Below, piece by piece: positions 1 through 7,486 of a stretch of 33,038 bases of DNA. How positions within the stretch are numbered: the first letter of the stretch is position 1; each line of letters opens with the position of its first letter. The notes beneath the pieces were generated by a model, which was given only the letters and a program-made list of their open reading frames with translations, made no database searches and had not been told where the DNA came from. The stretch comes from a virus: positions 1 through 33,038 of the IMG/VR virus record IMGVR_UViG_3300037508_000609; one strand, 5' to 3'. The translations under genes and the position numbers were made by a program.

Positions 1-424
1 CCCGATAGATTGTAATGGGCAAAATCTGCTGAAAATATGGCGCACCTAACCACAAATTTGACCATTTTGCACCCGTTACAAAGCGGTGTGAACCGACAAT
101 CTGCTGTTCAGCGGCTACCGCAGTACCGTTTATGCCACCAACGGTGAGAGGATTGTACACATAGAAGTCACCAGCGGTGGTAGAAGCATGGCAAACGTAC
201 ACAATTTGGCCGTATTTGTAGACAACGCAGTAATCTTCGAACTTATTTGTCAGCTTATCATCCGTGCGAAGCCATACAATACCGTGATATTGCGGTAGCC
301 ATTTGCGTTTTTTCAGCTCATTGGCTATGTAGTTGGCCAGTGCTTCGGTGGATTTCGGGCCGATAACGCCATCAGGTTTCAGGTTTGCCCCATTTTTATT
401 CAGTAGTTCTTGCAGTGCTTTCAT
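1..424 (-). CDS. Endolysin, L,D-transpeptidase-like (partial, 3' end missing)
   Basis: This is the first 141 codons of a lysis enzyme whose complete allele is at 31432-32061. It contains the N-terminal peptidoglycan-binding repeat and the start of the catalytic domain. The window edge cuts it before the His and Cys expected in the active site. Its ATG at 424 overlaps the stop of the upstream spanin-like gene as ATGA. The truncation is an end-of-contig effect, not a broken gene. Confidence 0.85.
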   Translation of the reverse strand, partial: MKALQELLNKNGANLKPDGVIGPKSTEALANYIANELKKRKWLPQYHGIVWLRTDDKLTNKFEDYCVVYKYGQIVYVCHASTTAGDFYVYNPLTVGGINGTAVAAEQQIVGSHRFVTGAKWSNLWLGAPYFQQILPITIYR

Positions 425-927
425 TTGGCTATGAATAATAATGATGATAATATTGCGATATTTCGCCACGCATTTCGTTTCCTACGCATTTTATTGTTAT
501 CTGTGGCACATTGTACCAACTGCTTATTTTGAGTGGATGTAATGTCCTCTAAATGCGTTATCGCACTATCTTGTAATTTAATCACCTGCTCTTGGCTGTA
601 AATTACCACGCTATCATCGGATATAATCTCCCAGCAAAATTGATTTTCGTCAATCAGGGCGGCAAGTTTAACCGTGTCTTTTTGAAGCTGGGTAATGGTC
701 AGCGTATCGTGGACATATTTTGTCCTAATTTCACGGATGCGTTTTACCTTTTCAGGTCGGTTAACTAACAGCAAAGCATACTCATTTTTGATGCTGTCAA
801 TTTCGGCTTTCAGTGAGTCAATCAGTCCTGTGTCTGCCTGTGGTTTTTGTTGTGTCGGGCAATGCCCAAAGACAAGCACAATGCCAAGTACACCACAAAG
901 CACAAAAAGCCAATCACTTCGTTTCAT
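421..927 (-). CDS. Spanin-like lysis accessory membrane protein
   Basis: About 168 residues with a hydrophobic N-terminal segment (WLFVLCGVLGIVLVFGHC), a long charged helical middle with coiled-coil character (residues ~35-145), and a second short hydrophobic stretch at the very C-terminus (IAILSSLLFIA). It lies between holin-like genes and the endolysin gene and overlaps both, which is the usual place of an Rz-type spanin. The Cys after FGH is not a good lipobox because His is at -1. I chose ATG 927; an in-frame TTG at 936 would add three residues. The role is inferred from topology and position. A diverged allele lies at 32058-32564. Confidence 0.6.
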   Translation of the reverse strand: MKRSDWLFVLCGVLGIVLVFGHCPTQQKPQADTGLIDSLKAEIDSIKNEYALLLVNRPEKVKRIREIRTKYVHDTLTITQLQKDTVKLAALIDENQFCWEIISDDSVVIYSQEQVIKLQDSAITHLEDITSTQNKQLVQCATDNNKMRRKRNAWRNIAILSSLLFIAK

Positions 928-1192
928 CCTCCGCAAAGAAATTGGTCACGAATTTACCTACTGCACCGCACACACCTGAAATCAGCATCAACTTGGGATG
1001 GTCAAGGTTTAACCCGGCAACGAACAAAGATGCAGCGGCAATGCTGTCACCCAAAACCCTGAAACGCTTGGGAGTGGGTTGGAAATAGTTTTTGAGTTTC
1101 ATCTTCCTTGTCCTCGGTATGGTTTTGCGGACTTGTGTTTGTTCGCTGACTTCGTTTGTCTGCCCAGTTTCCGTTTGCTTTTCGGTTGCCAT
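914..1192 (-). CDS. Small membrane protein, possible holin or lysis regulator
   Basis: 92 residues. The first ~30 are polar (Thr, Gln, Glu). Residues ~45-85 hold two short hydrophobic stretches (SIAAASLFVAGL and LMLISGVCGAVGKFV). It begins 12 bases after the 52-aa membrane gene and overlaps the spanin-like gene by 14 bases, so it belongs to the lysis cassette. An AGGAG lies 8 bases before the ATG, one of the few Shine-Dalgarno-like sites here. I do not recognise a named family. Holin, antiholin or tail-anchored protein are all possible. Confidence 0.6.
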   Translation of the reverse strand: MATEKQTETGQTNEVSEQTQVRKTIPRTRKMKLKNYFQPTPKRFRVLGDSIAAASLFVAGLNLDHPKLMLISGVCGAVGKFVTNFFAEDETK

Positions 1193-1204
1193 TTTACTAT
1201 CTCC

Positions 1205-1363
1205 TTACTTTTTGCCATATTTAAAGAACTTGTAAATGCCTATGCATGATAAAACAAGGGCAGCGGTGAAAGATAGGAATTGAATAATCGGAAGCAACTT
1301 TGCAGCAGCCCCGGCTAACCATAACAGCCAACTACCTACGATGGTTTCAGTTTCGTGCTTCAT
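1205..1363 (-). CDS. 52-aa membrane protein, holin candidate
   Basis: The reading begins MKHETETIVGSWLLWLAGAA and ends FFKYGKK. There is a short polar N-terminus, two adjacent hydrophobic segments (residues ~9-22 and ~24-46) and a basic C-terminal tail, the build of a small class II holin. Its ATG overlaps the TGA of the 83-aa gene as TGATG, and it precedes the other lysis genes. The second allele at 32842-33000 keeps the same frame and length, which supports coding. Holin function is inferred from size, topology and position. Confidence 0.7.
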   Translation of the reverse strand: MKHETETIVGSWLLWLAGAAAKLLPIIQFLSFTAALVLSCIGIYKFFKYGKK

Positions 1364-1614
1364 CAGGGAAAGGGCGGTGCAGGTTTAGGAACGTATGGAA
1401 TAAGGGGCAAATTCTGCACCCACATAAAATCAGGGTTAACGCACTGACTGATTTCTTCAACGGAGATTACCCACCTATCGTCATTGTCTTGAATGGGGTT
1501 GAAGTAGCTGTCATCCATGTACCATTGGCCAATGAGCAAATCTTTGTCAGTTTCAGTCAACAGCCCTACATATTGGCTGTAATTTTCGGGTGCTATTTCG
1601 GATAGTTTATACAT
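1363..1614 (-). CDS. Hypothetical 83-aa protein between tail fibre and lysis genes
   Basis: A small acidic, aromatic-rich protein (GQWYMDDSYFNPIQDNDDRW) ending in a proline-rich tail (PYVPKPAPPFP). No signal peptide or membrane segment is visible. It overlaps the receptor-binding protein gene by 8 bases and the holin-like gene by one base, so it is translated from the same late message. Possible roles are a tail-fibre chaperone or small tail protein. The sequence itself gives no function. Confidence 0.7.
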   Translation of the reverse strand: MYKLSEIAPENYSQYVGLLTETDKDLLIGQWYMDDSYFNPIQDNDDRWVISVEEISQCVNPDFMWVQNLPLIPYVPKPAPPFP

Positions 1615-2407
1615 TGCGAGAAAGGGTTGTTTGGTATGCTTGAACTGCGGTGTAAAAATTAGCGGCTTCGGTGTCGGTTAGGCCGTCACCGATGGATGCA
1701 AAGGCACATTGTAAACTAGAATATTGCTGTTTTGATGTATTATTTAGATTTGCCGCAGCTATATATACAGGAACAATTGGTCTATTTGTAGAAACTATGG
1801 TGCTGGTAACTATTATTATTCCATTTCTTATTTGTTTAGTTTCTAAGGAATTTTCTCTTTTAATTAAATGATGACCAAAATAATTTACAGGAGCATAATT
1901 TCCTTCAAGCGTTGAATTTAATGAAGAAAATGATAATCCTTGACCAAAATAATGACGTCTAACATTGGGGCTTAAACTATCATAAGAACCCATCATGCAT
2001 CTTGTTTGAGTATTATTCGTTCTTGAATAATAACTTAAATGCGCTGAATTTAATTGACCAGAAGTTGAAGGGTTGTAATAAGTTTCTGCATAAGCATTTG
2101 TACCATTTGGCAAAGCACCATTTGAACTATGTGTCCATCCACCGCTAAACACCAACCTAAATGCAGCATCCAAATCACGAGGGTCTTTCAAGTTCCATTT
2201 GTGAGTTGTAGCAGTTCCACCAACAAAAGGATATATGGCTTTCATCTTTGTCCAAATGCCATAATTTTTCAAGTCCAGTACCAATGTATTAATGGCCGAC
2301 TGCTGTGTTACATCAGTTATTGCAGCAGCATCAATAAACGCTTGTGCATCCGCATCATTAGATGGGCCGCCACCTGCTACAAATGACCGAACTCCTATCC
2401 TTATCAT
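1607..2407 (-). CDS. Tail / receptor-binding protein with variable centre
   Basis: 266 residues. The N-terminal third (residues ~20-100: AFIDAA, INTLVLDLKNYGIWTKM, YPFVGGTATTHKWNLKDP) matches my memory of a module repeated in tail and receptor-binding proteins of Bacteroidota phages. The rest is rich in Ser, Thr, Asn and Tyr, as in a beta-structured adhesin. DNA for residues ~95-240 is visibly more AT-rich than its neighbours, which suggests an exchangeable host-range segment. It is the last structural gene before lysis and starts with an ATGA overlap. The receptor-binding role is inference. Confidence 0.65.
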   Translation of the reverse strand: MIRIGVRSFVAGGGPSNDADAQAFIDAAAITDVTQQSAINTLVLDLKNYGIWTKMKAIYPFVGGTATTHKWNLKDPRDLDAAFRLVFSGGWTHSSNGALPNGTNAYAETYYNPSTSGQLNSAHLSYYSRTNNTQTRCMMGSYDSLSPNVRRHYFGQGLSFSSLNSTLEGNYAPVNYFGHHLIKRENSLETKQIRNGIIIVTSTIVSTNRPIVPVYIAAANLNNTSKQQYSSLQCAFASIGDGLTDTEAANFYTAVQAYQTTLSRNV

Positions 2408-2673
2408 ACGTTGTACGCTACGATGCTACCGCTTGTCAGGGTTATGCTGCTGAAATAGTCACCATCGGGCAACGAAATGAACGTGCCTTGTTTCAGGGTA
2501 ACTCCTGTAAGCCCAATGGATGTCATTACACTTGCACCATTTCTGTCAAGTGCAGCGGAAACAACTGCATCTGCATTAACGACAAAGCCCTGAAAAAGGC
2601 CTGTATTTGCACTTGTGTTGCTGATAACTTTGCAGCCAGTCATGCCAGCCATGAATTGTGTTGAAGTACTCAT
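2404..2673 (-). CDS. Small structural protein (89 aa)
   Basis: 89 residues rich in Gly, Ser, Thr and Val (MSTSTQFMAGMTGCKVISNT at the start, SITLTSGSIVAYNV at the end). The composition is that of a small beta-sheet virion protein. It sits directly upstream of the receptor-binding gene and overlaps it by 4 bases. A tail-tip or fibre-adaptor role would fit the position, but I recognise no named family. Confidence 0.65.
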   Translation of the reverse strand: MSTSTQFMAGMTGCKVISNTSANTGLFQGFVVNADAVVSAALDRNGASVMTSIGLTGVTLKQGTFISLPDGDYFSSITLTSGSIVAYNV

Positions 2674-2674
2674 T

Positions 2675-3139
2675 TTATTCTATTGTTGGGAATGTTAAAT
2701 TGTTATTTGGTGTGTCGCAGTAATCTCTCAAATTTGGACAATGATATTCGATAACGGCTGCAACTCCGCTAACGATGTCCGTTTGTGCGTCATAAAATGG
2801 TGTAATGCTGTCGTTGATTACCCATGTTCCTGCGATGTTGTTTCGGTACACATAGCGCAGCATTGAGTAAATGTCCAACATCACCGTGTGCATGTCTGAA
2901 ATCCTTTCTACCGCATCGGTAAAATCTTCACGATGTCTGTCAGCAATGGCAACCGCAAAGCGATAAATCACCTTGTCAACGGTCACCTGACTGCCATCAG
3001 GAAAAATCCGCATTAACGGATAAAGCTGCTCACCGCTTGTATTGATGTTTGGCTCAATATTTACGATGGTTGCCTTTATCTGCTTGTGGTTGTTTCCCGC
3101 AGTTTCGAGTGCTTCCAGTAGTTGGTTGATTGTTACCAT
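2675..3139 (-). CDS. Putative neck / tail-completion protein
   Basis: 154 residues with an alpha/beta pattern: an N-terminal helix (TINQLLEALETAGNNHKQI), strands with YPLMRIFPDG, then a helix (DFTDAVERISDMHTVMLDIYSMLRYVYR). The size, the position after the connector gene and this layout resemble tail-terminator or head-tail completion proteins. The identity is inferred from genomic order (portal, connector, this gene), not from a diagnostic motif. Confidence 0.55.
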   Translation of the reverse strand: MVTINQLLEALETAGNNHKQIKATIVNIEPNINTSGEQLYPLMRIFPDGSQVTVDKVIYRFAVAIADRHREDFTDAVERISDMHTVMLDIYSMLRYVYRNNIAGTWVINDSITPFYDAQTDIVSGVAAVIEYHCPNLRDYCDTPNNNLTFPTIE

Positions 3140-3184
3140 TGAGATAGAGTTTCAGTTTGTTTTCGTTTTTCTGTCTTACTTTAT

Positions 3185-3736
3185 TCATGAGAAAAATCCA
3201 CGCAGGAATTTGTAATCATCATCTTCACCCAAGTAAAACCCACCAAATAAGTATTGGTTCTGTGGATTGATCACGTCAAGTCCACTCGCAGGGTTTTGAT
3301 ATTCGGGGAAAAGTGTATCATTTTCGGCAAGATACAAACGCAATCTTTCTGCGTAGTATTCGGCCTTGTTTTGGTAACGCTGCTCAATCATGCGAAGCTG
3401 GTCAACATCCACCGCATTTGCGTTTTCTGCTCCACGACTTGCCGCTGACTTATTCATCATTTTATAGGTCAATGGCAGCATTGAGTCCAAAATCACGTAA
3501 TGATACAGGCAAGGTGCAACGTATTTATTGACCAATGTCAGGTAATTACCACCAAGCCCAGCCCCGTTGATGTCATCACAAATCTTGTCATACAAGGTGC
3601 TGCCCAAAATATCACGGATATATACATCCTGTGCTGTGCGCATGGCAGTTTGAAGCAACTTGCTATCAACGTTTTCGTCAATAGGGGTGTTCTTCTTTAC
3701 ATCCTGCTCACTTACGAAATATGCGAAATTAGCCAT
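3185..3736 (-). CDS. Head-tail connector protein (DUF6712-like)
   Basis: 183 mostly helical residues with the signature AQDVYIRDILGSTLYDKI near residue 35 and a Tyr-rich helix NKAEYYAERLRLYL near 125. This pattern is typical of the adaptor (DUF6712-like) proteins that follow portal genes in Bacteroidota phages. Members form the ring below the portal that joins head and tail. It overlaps the portal gene by 8 bases. A Shine-Dalgarno-like AAGGAG lies upstream of the ATG. The family call is from memory. Confidence 0.7.
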   Translation of the reverse strand: MANFAYFVSEQDVKKNTPIDENVDSKLLQTAMRTAQDVYIRDILGSTLYDKICDDINGAGLGGNYLTLVNKYVAPCLYHYVILDSMLPLTYKMMNKSAASRGAENANAVDVDQLRMIEQRYQNKAEYYAERLRLYLAENDTLFPEYQNPASGLDVINPQNQYLFGGFYLGEDDDYKFLRGFFS

Positions 3737-5480
3737 TGTTTCTTCTCCTTACTATTCTTTGTTTCCATTCGTGTCTGCAATGCGGAATATGCAAAGGTGG
3801 TTCGCTTTCAGGCACGGTATACCACCCACCCCTGCGAAGCCATACGCTATAACCTAAAATTGCACTCATTTCCTCGATTTCCTGACGAGTGTAAAGTTTA
3901 CCCATGTCCACCATACGAAGGCAAAACTCACGACTTTTTCCACCGGGTTGCAAAGGCAACGCATCGGGGTCTAAATCGTACTTGTAACGCAGTTCAAGTT
4001 TGGGCAGTTCGGTGTCTGCAATCTCTCCCCGGCCAATGTCGGTAATTTTAATTGCGTTATTAGTCCAGTTAATCTTACCGCTGTCCTGCAAAGTTTTCAA
4101 AATCTTGATAACTTCTTCTTCGCCTATTTTTGTGGCGGTGGAAATGTCTTTCAGTGTGGCTTTTTCATCGGAATTTACCACAGCCAGTACCCTTTTTTCT
4201 TTGGTGGTAAGTTCAAAGGTCAGTTTCACTTCCTCAAATTCGCTTTCATCAGCCCCAAATTTGGCAAAAACTGACAAGTCATTATCCGACCATTTATGAA
4301 ATTCGCAAGTGTGACCGTCAAACTTCTGCGCCTGAATAGTTGTGTTTTGCAATCCGAGTGCTTCACGTGCTTCTTCACGGCTTACAATACCTGTTTGGTA
4401 CAAAGCAACGTAATCAACTCCGAGAAAATCGCTGTCTTTGGTGGTTAACTCGATGCCGGGATAAACGCTTTCAAGTGTATGTTGTAGGCAAGTGTCAACT
4501 TTTACTTGACGCTTGTTAACGTATGACTTATGGAACAACTCATACGCTTCAATCATTTCATTACGCTGACCAAGTGCGCCCTCAGTTGCGTAGCCGAGCA
4601 GAATTTTCGGGAAGTTGTGGCCGATGAATATTTCATCCTGCACCGTTTCGTTAAGTTGCAGGAATTGTTTGTCCATGTCGGAAGGTTGCAAATGCGAAAT
4701 CACCGCAGACTTTTCGTTCATCTCATTGAACTGAATAAGCACACCACCTGCATTATCCGTGCCTGTGGTTTTCTGCTTGAACTTCCTCTCAAAGTTAAAG
4801 GCAATCTCCTCTGTCGGCTGTCCTTTGAACAACTGAACCAGCGTTCCGTTGGCAAACCCGTTGCGGATGTTGTTATTGTGGAAGTTGGCTATCTCAACAT
4901 CAATTTCAATATACTGCAAACAATGCTGATATGGGGGCAACGGATAAACACCCAACGAAGGTGCATATTCTCGGAAGTAGTACAACTGCACTTCCATTGG
5001 CTGCGCCTTGTTTGGATTGAACGGAGCATAGTGCTTCATATCCTCATGCTTCGCCTTTTTCCAATCCTCTGCATACATATAGATTTCGTGGTCAAGTGTA
5101 CGCACATTGCTGAAATCTACGTGGTAAAGTGCAGAAATCTGCCCTACTTTGTTGTAGTGTACCTCATAAGCAAACCCGTTGAACAATTCATAATCGAGAG
5201 CTAACTTATTTTTGAACTCCTGAATGCCCTCATAAGGGTTCACGTAATCAATTACCTTAACTGCGCTGGCGTTGCCATCCACAAGTGTTTCTTCACCTGC
5301 CACAAAACGGGCTTTTTGCCTTACAATAGCCCCATGTTTTGGGCTTCTGTTGTAAAATTCAAGTAACGTATCGGGAAAATCGTTCTTTTCCCCATAGGTC
5401 ACGATGCCTTTATTCTTGTTTTCCTTGAATTTAGGCAACTTTGACTCCGTGAAATTTATGCGTAATAGGTCAAAACTCAT
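3729..5480 (-). CDS. Portal protein with fused winged-helix and Cys/His C-terminal regions
   Basis: 583 residues. Residues ~1-400 read as a portal: RQKARFVAG near 54, LALDYELFNGFAYEV near 92, IGHNFPKILLGYATEGALGQ near 293, then a long helix. Portals form the dodecameric DNA channel at one capsid vertex. Residues ~425-490 look like a winged helix (KRVLAVVNSDEKATLKDIST). The last ~90 residues (SREFCLRMVDMGKLYTRQEI, YSVWLRRGGW, IPHCRHEWKQRIVRRR) resemble the C-terminal tail of MuF-type minor head proteins. No separate MuF gene exists here, so the portal may have absorbed that module. Confidence 0.85.
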   Translation of the reverse strand: MSFDLLRINFTESKLPKFKENKNKGIVTYGEKNDFPDTLLEFYNRSPKHGAIVRQKARFVAGEETLVDGNASAVKVIDYVNPYEGIQEFKNKLALDYELFNGFAYEVHYNKVGQISALYHVDFSNVRTLDHEIYMYAEDWKKAKHEDMKHYAPFNPNKAQPMEVQLYYFREYAPSLGVYPLPPYQHCLQYIEIDVEIANFHNNNIRNGFANGTLVQLFKGQPTEEIAFNFERKFKQKTTGTDNAGGVLIQFNEMNEKSAVISHLQPSDMDKQFLQLNETVQDEIFIGHNFPKILLGYATEGALGQRNEMIEAYELFHKSYVNKRQVKVDTCLQHTLESVYPGIELTTKDSDFLGVDYVALYQTGIVSREEAREALGLQNTTIQAQKFDGHTCEFHKWSDNDLSVFAKFGADESEFEEVKLTFELTTKEKRVLAVVNSDEKATLKDISTATKIGEEEVIKILKTLQDSGKINWTNNAIKITDIGRGEIADTELPKLELRYKYDLDPDALPLQPGGKSREFCLRMVDMGKLYTRQEIEEMSAILGYSVWLRRGGWYTVPESEPPLHIPHCRHEWKQRIVRRRNNG

Positions 5481-5854
5481 CCGATGTGGTGTTGTTTAAT
5501 GGTGGTGTTTACTTCGTGGTCGTTAAATGCGGTATGCGATGCGGTAACATAGGCCAATCCCCGGTCAATTTCCTGTGATGCAAGTAATGGGTTTGTATTG
5601 GTGGGGGAAGTTTGTGCGTATAAAGCCCAATAATGTGTACCTACGGCCAATGTTTTTGCGGTGCTGCTGCCCTCTACAAATGAAAATAACTGGTATCTGT
5701 TGGGTGCTGTGCTGGTATCGGTTACAATAAATGCCTTTTGTTCCTGCGACATTTCACTTTCAAAAACAAGCAGATAGTACACGGGTGAAACCGTTACTTT
5801 TTCCCTGCCAGTGATTATCAGTTCAGGTGTGCCGCCCTTTGTAATGTAAAGCAT
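5477..5854 (-). CDS. Small virion-associated protein (125 aa)
   Basis: 125 residues with predominantly beta pattern and many Thr and Ser (YYLLVFESEMSQEQKAFIVT; THYWALYAQTSPTNTNPLL). It begins MLYITKGGTPELIITGREKV. It sits between the capsid genes and the portal gene and overlaps the portal start by 4 bases. Decoration, head-fibre or neck roles are all possible. Its ATG follows a member of the shared pre-start element, and a terminator lies just upstream, so it probably begins a separately controlled segment. Confidence 0.65.
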   Translation of the reverse strand: MLYITKGGTPELIITGREKVTVSPVYYLLVFESEMSQEQKAFIVTDTSTAPNRYQLFSFVEGSSTAKTLAVGTHYWALYAQTSPTNTNPLLASQEIDRGLAYVTASHTAFNDHEVNTTIKQHHIG

Positions 5855-5872
5855 CCTACCTATATAAGTAGG
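5855..5872 (-). promoter_or_regulatory. Shared pre-start element, copy a
   Basis: Read on the minus strand, CCTACTTATATAGGTAGG ends directly at the ATG of the 125-aa gene. CCTAC and GTAGG can pair into a small hairpin. The same kind of element precedes five other genes (8054-8070, 9090-9104, 15127-15143, 15740-15754, 30083-30099). A terminator lies 17 bases upstream. It may be a promoter of an early leaderless transcript type or a translational control site. Confidence 0.65.
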
Positions 5873-5888
5873 TCGGTTTCATGTTAAA

Positions 5889-5913
5889 CAAAAAAGGCCG
5901 CCAAATGGCGACC
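5889..5913 (-). terminator. Rho-independent terminator after the capsid gene pair
   Basis: On the minus strand GGTCGCC-ATTT-GGCGGCC forms a 7-bp stem with one G-U pair, followed by six T. It lies just after the stop of the 170-aa structural gene. It would set high capsid expression apart from the portal segment downstream. Confidence 0.85.
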
Positions 5914-5941
5914 CTTTCTGCATGAAAACACTATGAAAAAA

Positions 5942-6454
5942 TCAAAGACCCAGCGAAGTTACAACAGCGGCCTGAACTTTCAAAGGTAAATCGGTTTCTT
6001 TGTGGAGAAAATTTAATACATGACCTTTGAAGTCACCGAACGCTTGTCCGAAGTTGGTTTCACTCTGCTGCAACTGAACACCATAGTCAGCACCCAGCAG
6101 CCAGTAGTCACCACTTGCATCAAGGGCAATGGCCAACATTCTGTTTTGCGCTAACAATTTAATTTCGTTGCGCTGTGCGGTAGTAACTTTGTGCAGACGA
6201 GCTACCAAGTCAGCTTCGTAAAACACAGTTCCGTTTTCAGTAGAAGGAATTGTGCGCCAAGTCATGGAGCCAGTTTCCTTTTCCAATTCATATTTGAAGT
6301 AGCTTTTGCCACCACTCAAAGTGTGGGCAGAAACTTCGCCTGATGATTTGGTTAATGTAGATTTAGCATCGAACTCAACGAGCCAAATATTTTTGATACC
6401 TGCGGCTGCGGTTTTGCAGTCCAAGGTGAATCCGGTGGTTAATACACAAGGCAT
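5942..6454 (-). CDS. Abundant structural protein next to capsid (tail-tube or decoration type)
   Basis: 170 residues beginning MPCVLTTGFTLDCKTAAAG and continuing with IKNIWLVEF, SYFKYELEKETGSMTWRTIP, ENGTVFYEADLVARLHKVTTA, MLAIALDASGDYWLLGADYG. I remember this pattern from a widespread family of structural proteins in Bacteroidota phages, encoded beside the major capsid. Whether it is the tail tube, a head decoration or a fibre base cannot be settled by reading. It lies between two strong hairpins, which fits separate high expression. Confidence 0.65.
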   Translation of the reverse strand: MPCVLTTGFTLDCKTAAAGIKNIWLVEFDAKSTLTKSSGEVSAHTLSGGKSYFKYELEKETGSMTWRTIPSTENGTVFYEADLVARLHKVTTAQRNEIKLLAQNRMLAIALDASGDYWLLGADYGVQLQQSETNFGQAFGDFKGHVLNFLHKETDLPLKVQAAVVTSLGL

Positions 6455-6473
6455 ATCTTTTTTTTAAATTAAA

Positions 6474-6500
6474 GGGGGGTAGGGTTTTTCCCCACCCCCC
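6474..6500 (-). terminator. GC-rich hairpin between capsid and next gene
   Basis: On the minus strand GGGGGGTGGGG and CCCTACCCCCC pair over 11 bp with one G-U wobble around an AAAAA loop. A loose T-rich run (TTTAATTT) follows before the next start codon. It could be a leaky terminator or an mRNA-stabilising hairpin that raises the capsid transcript relative to downstream genes. Confidence 0.6.
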
Positions 6501-6529
6501 GGGTTAAACTTTTCTATTCGTTTAAATGA

Positions 6530-7477
6530 TTAGAGTGAGAAATACACCACTTGTTCTGGGTATGCCACCTGCACCCCATATTTGAAAGCAGCGTGGAATT
6601 GTATGCGTCTTTCAAATGGGTTGAAAATGAAGGAGTATTCTTCTTCTTCGTTCATCATGTCAGTACCCAAGAAGAAGTTAGACCACAGACCAGCAACAAT
6701 TTTGTTGGTGCCGTTCATACCGTTCAAGCCATAAATCTTGATGCCGGTGATAGGGTCAACGATTTCCATTGCAGAAATTTCATTTGCAGGGTAGTGGAAC
6801 AGATTAGAAGTTACCAACCACTGACGATACAGACGGAACGTATCAGTTCCCATACAAATCATCAGGTCTGATTTGTCCAACAAAGCAGCAGGGATAACGC
6901 TGTAAATAGTACCGAGGATGTCATCGATGTTAGAAGCAGTGATAGAAGCGTAAGCGTTAGCCACGTTACCTTTGATAGGGTCACCTGCACCACCGAAACC
7001 GAGGTCTCCGAGGATAGTCAGGAAGCCATCCCAAAAGCCGTTATTTCCAACACCACCTGTGGTATCACCCTGCCAAATAGCAGTTTCGATAGCTTCGGCA
7101 ATGTCAGCAGCTTTTTCAGCTCCGATTTGGTCGGTGAATACACCCATGTCAATAGCTTCACCAGCGGCAAGAGCTTTCTGTGTGTATTTGGTTTCAAGGT
7201 CTTTGGGGCAAAGAGTTTCCTGAACCTTAACTTTTCCAACGGTCAAAGTGCGCTTGGACAGGGTAGTGTTACCGCTTGTCTGATAAGAGCAGCTGTCAGA
7301 TTGGAAGTAAACGTCTGAATACAGCAAAGGCAGTATTTCAGCAGATTTGATACCGGGGAGAACCTGTCCAGCACCCTGCAAAAGGTTTGCAGTTTTGGCG
7401 GTGAACATCGCTTTGGTCAGAAGGTTTAAGCTCTCTTCTTTGGTGTAATTGGTGAGACCTGTTACGTCAAATGCCAT
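6530..7477 (-). CDS. Major capsid protein
   Basis: 315 residues. The layout fits an HK97-fold capsid protein of Bacteroidota phages: an N-terminal helix, repeated beta segments (SKRTLTVGKVKVQETLCPKDLE), a helix with FTDQIGAEKAADIAEAIETAIWQGD, a domain with LMICMGTDTFRLYRQWLV, and a C-terminal strand set with FNPFERRIQFHAAFKYGVQVAYPEQVVYF. It follows protease and scaffold-like genes and is flanked downstream by a strong hairpin. Together with the 6454-5942 gene it should be the most abundant virion component. The fold call is from memory. Confidence 0.85.
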   Translation of the reverse strand: MAFDVTGLTNYTKEESLNLLTKAMFTAKTANLLQGAGQVLPGIKSAEILPLLYSDVYFQSDSCSYQTSGNTTLSKRTLTVGKVKVQETLCPKDLETKYTQKALAAGEAIDMGVFTDQIGAEKAADIAEAIETAIWQGDTTGGVGNNGFWDGFLTILGDLGFGGAGDPIKGNVANAYASITASNIDDILGTIYSVIPAALLDKSDLMICMGTDTFRLYRQWLVTSNLFHYPANEISAMEIVDPITGIKIYGLNGMNGTNKIVAGLWSNFFLGTDMMNEEEEYSFIFNPFERRIQFHAAFKYGVQVAYPEQVVYFSL

Positions 7478-7486
7478 GATTTTATT

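Larger units (their letters stand above)
1..1401. repeat. Terminal homology, copy 1 (pairs with 31638-33038)
   Basis: These 1401 bases align with the last 1401 bases at a constant offset of 31637 and without indels, but roughly 5 % of positions differ by eye. The lysis genes are therefore present twice as slightly different alleles. This fits a circular or terminally redundant genome of about 31.6 kb whose contig ends come from two closely related strains. It is less likely to be a true duplication. Confidence 0.9.

Noticed and set aside
1-1401. Insertion sequence or transposon ends at the repeated termini
   Set aside because: The repeats contain only lysis genes and show no inverted ends or transposase. 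The constant offset fits one genome turn.
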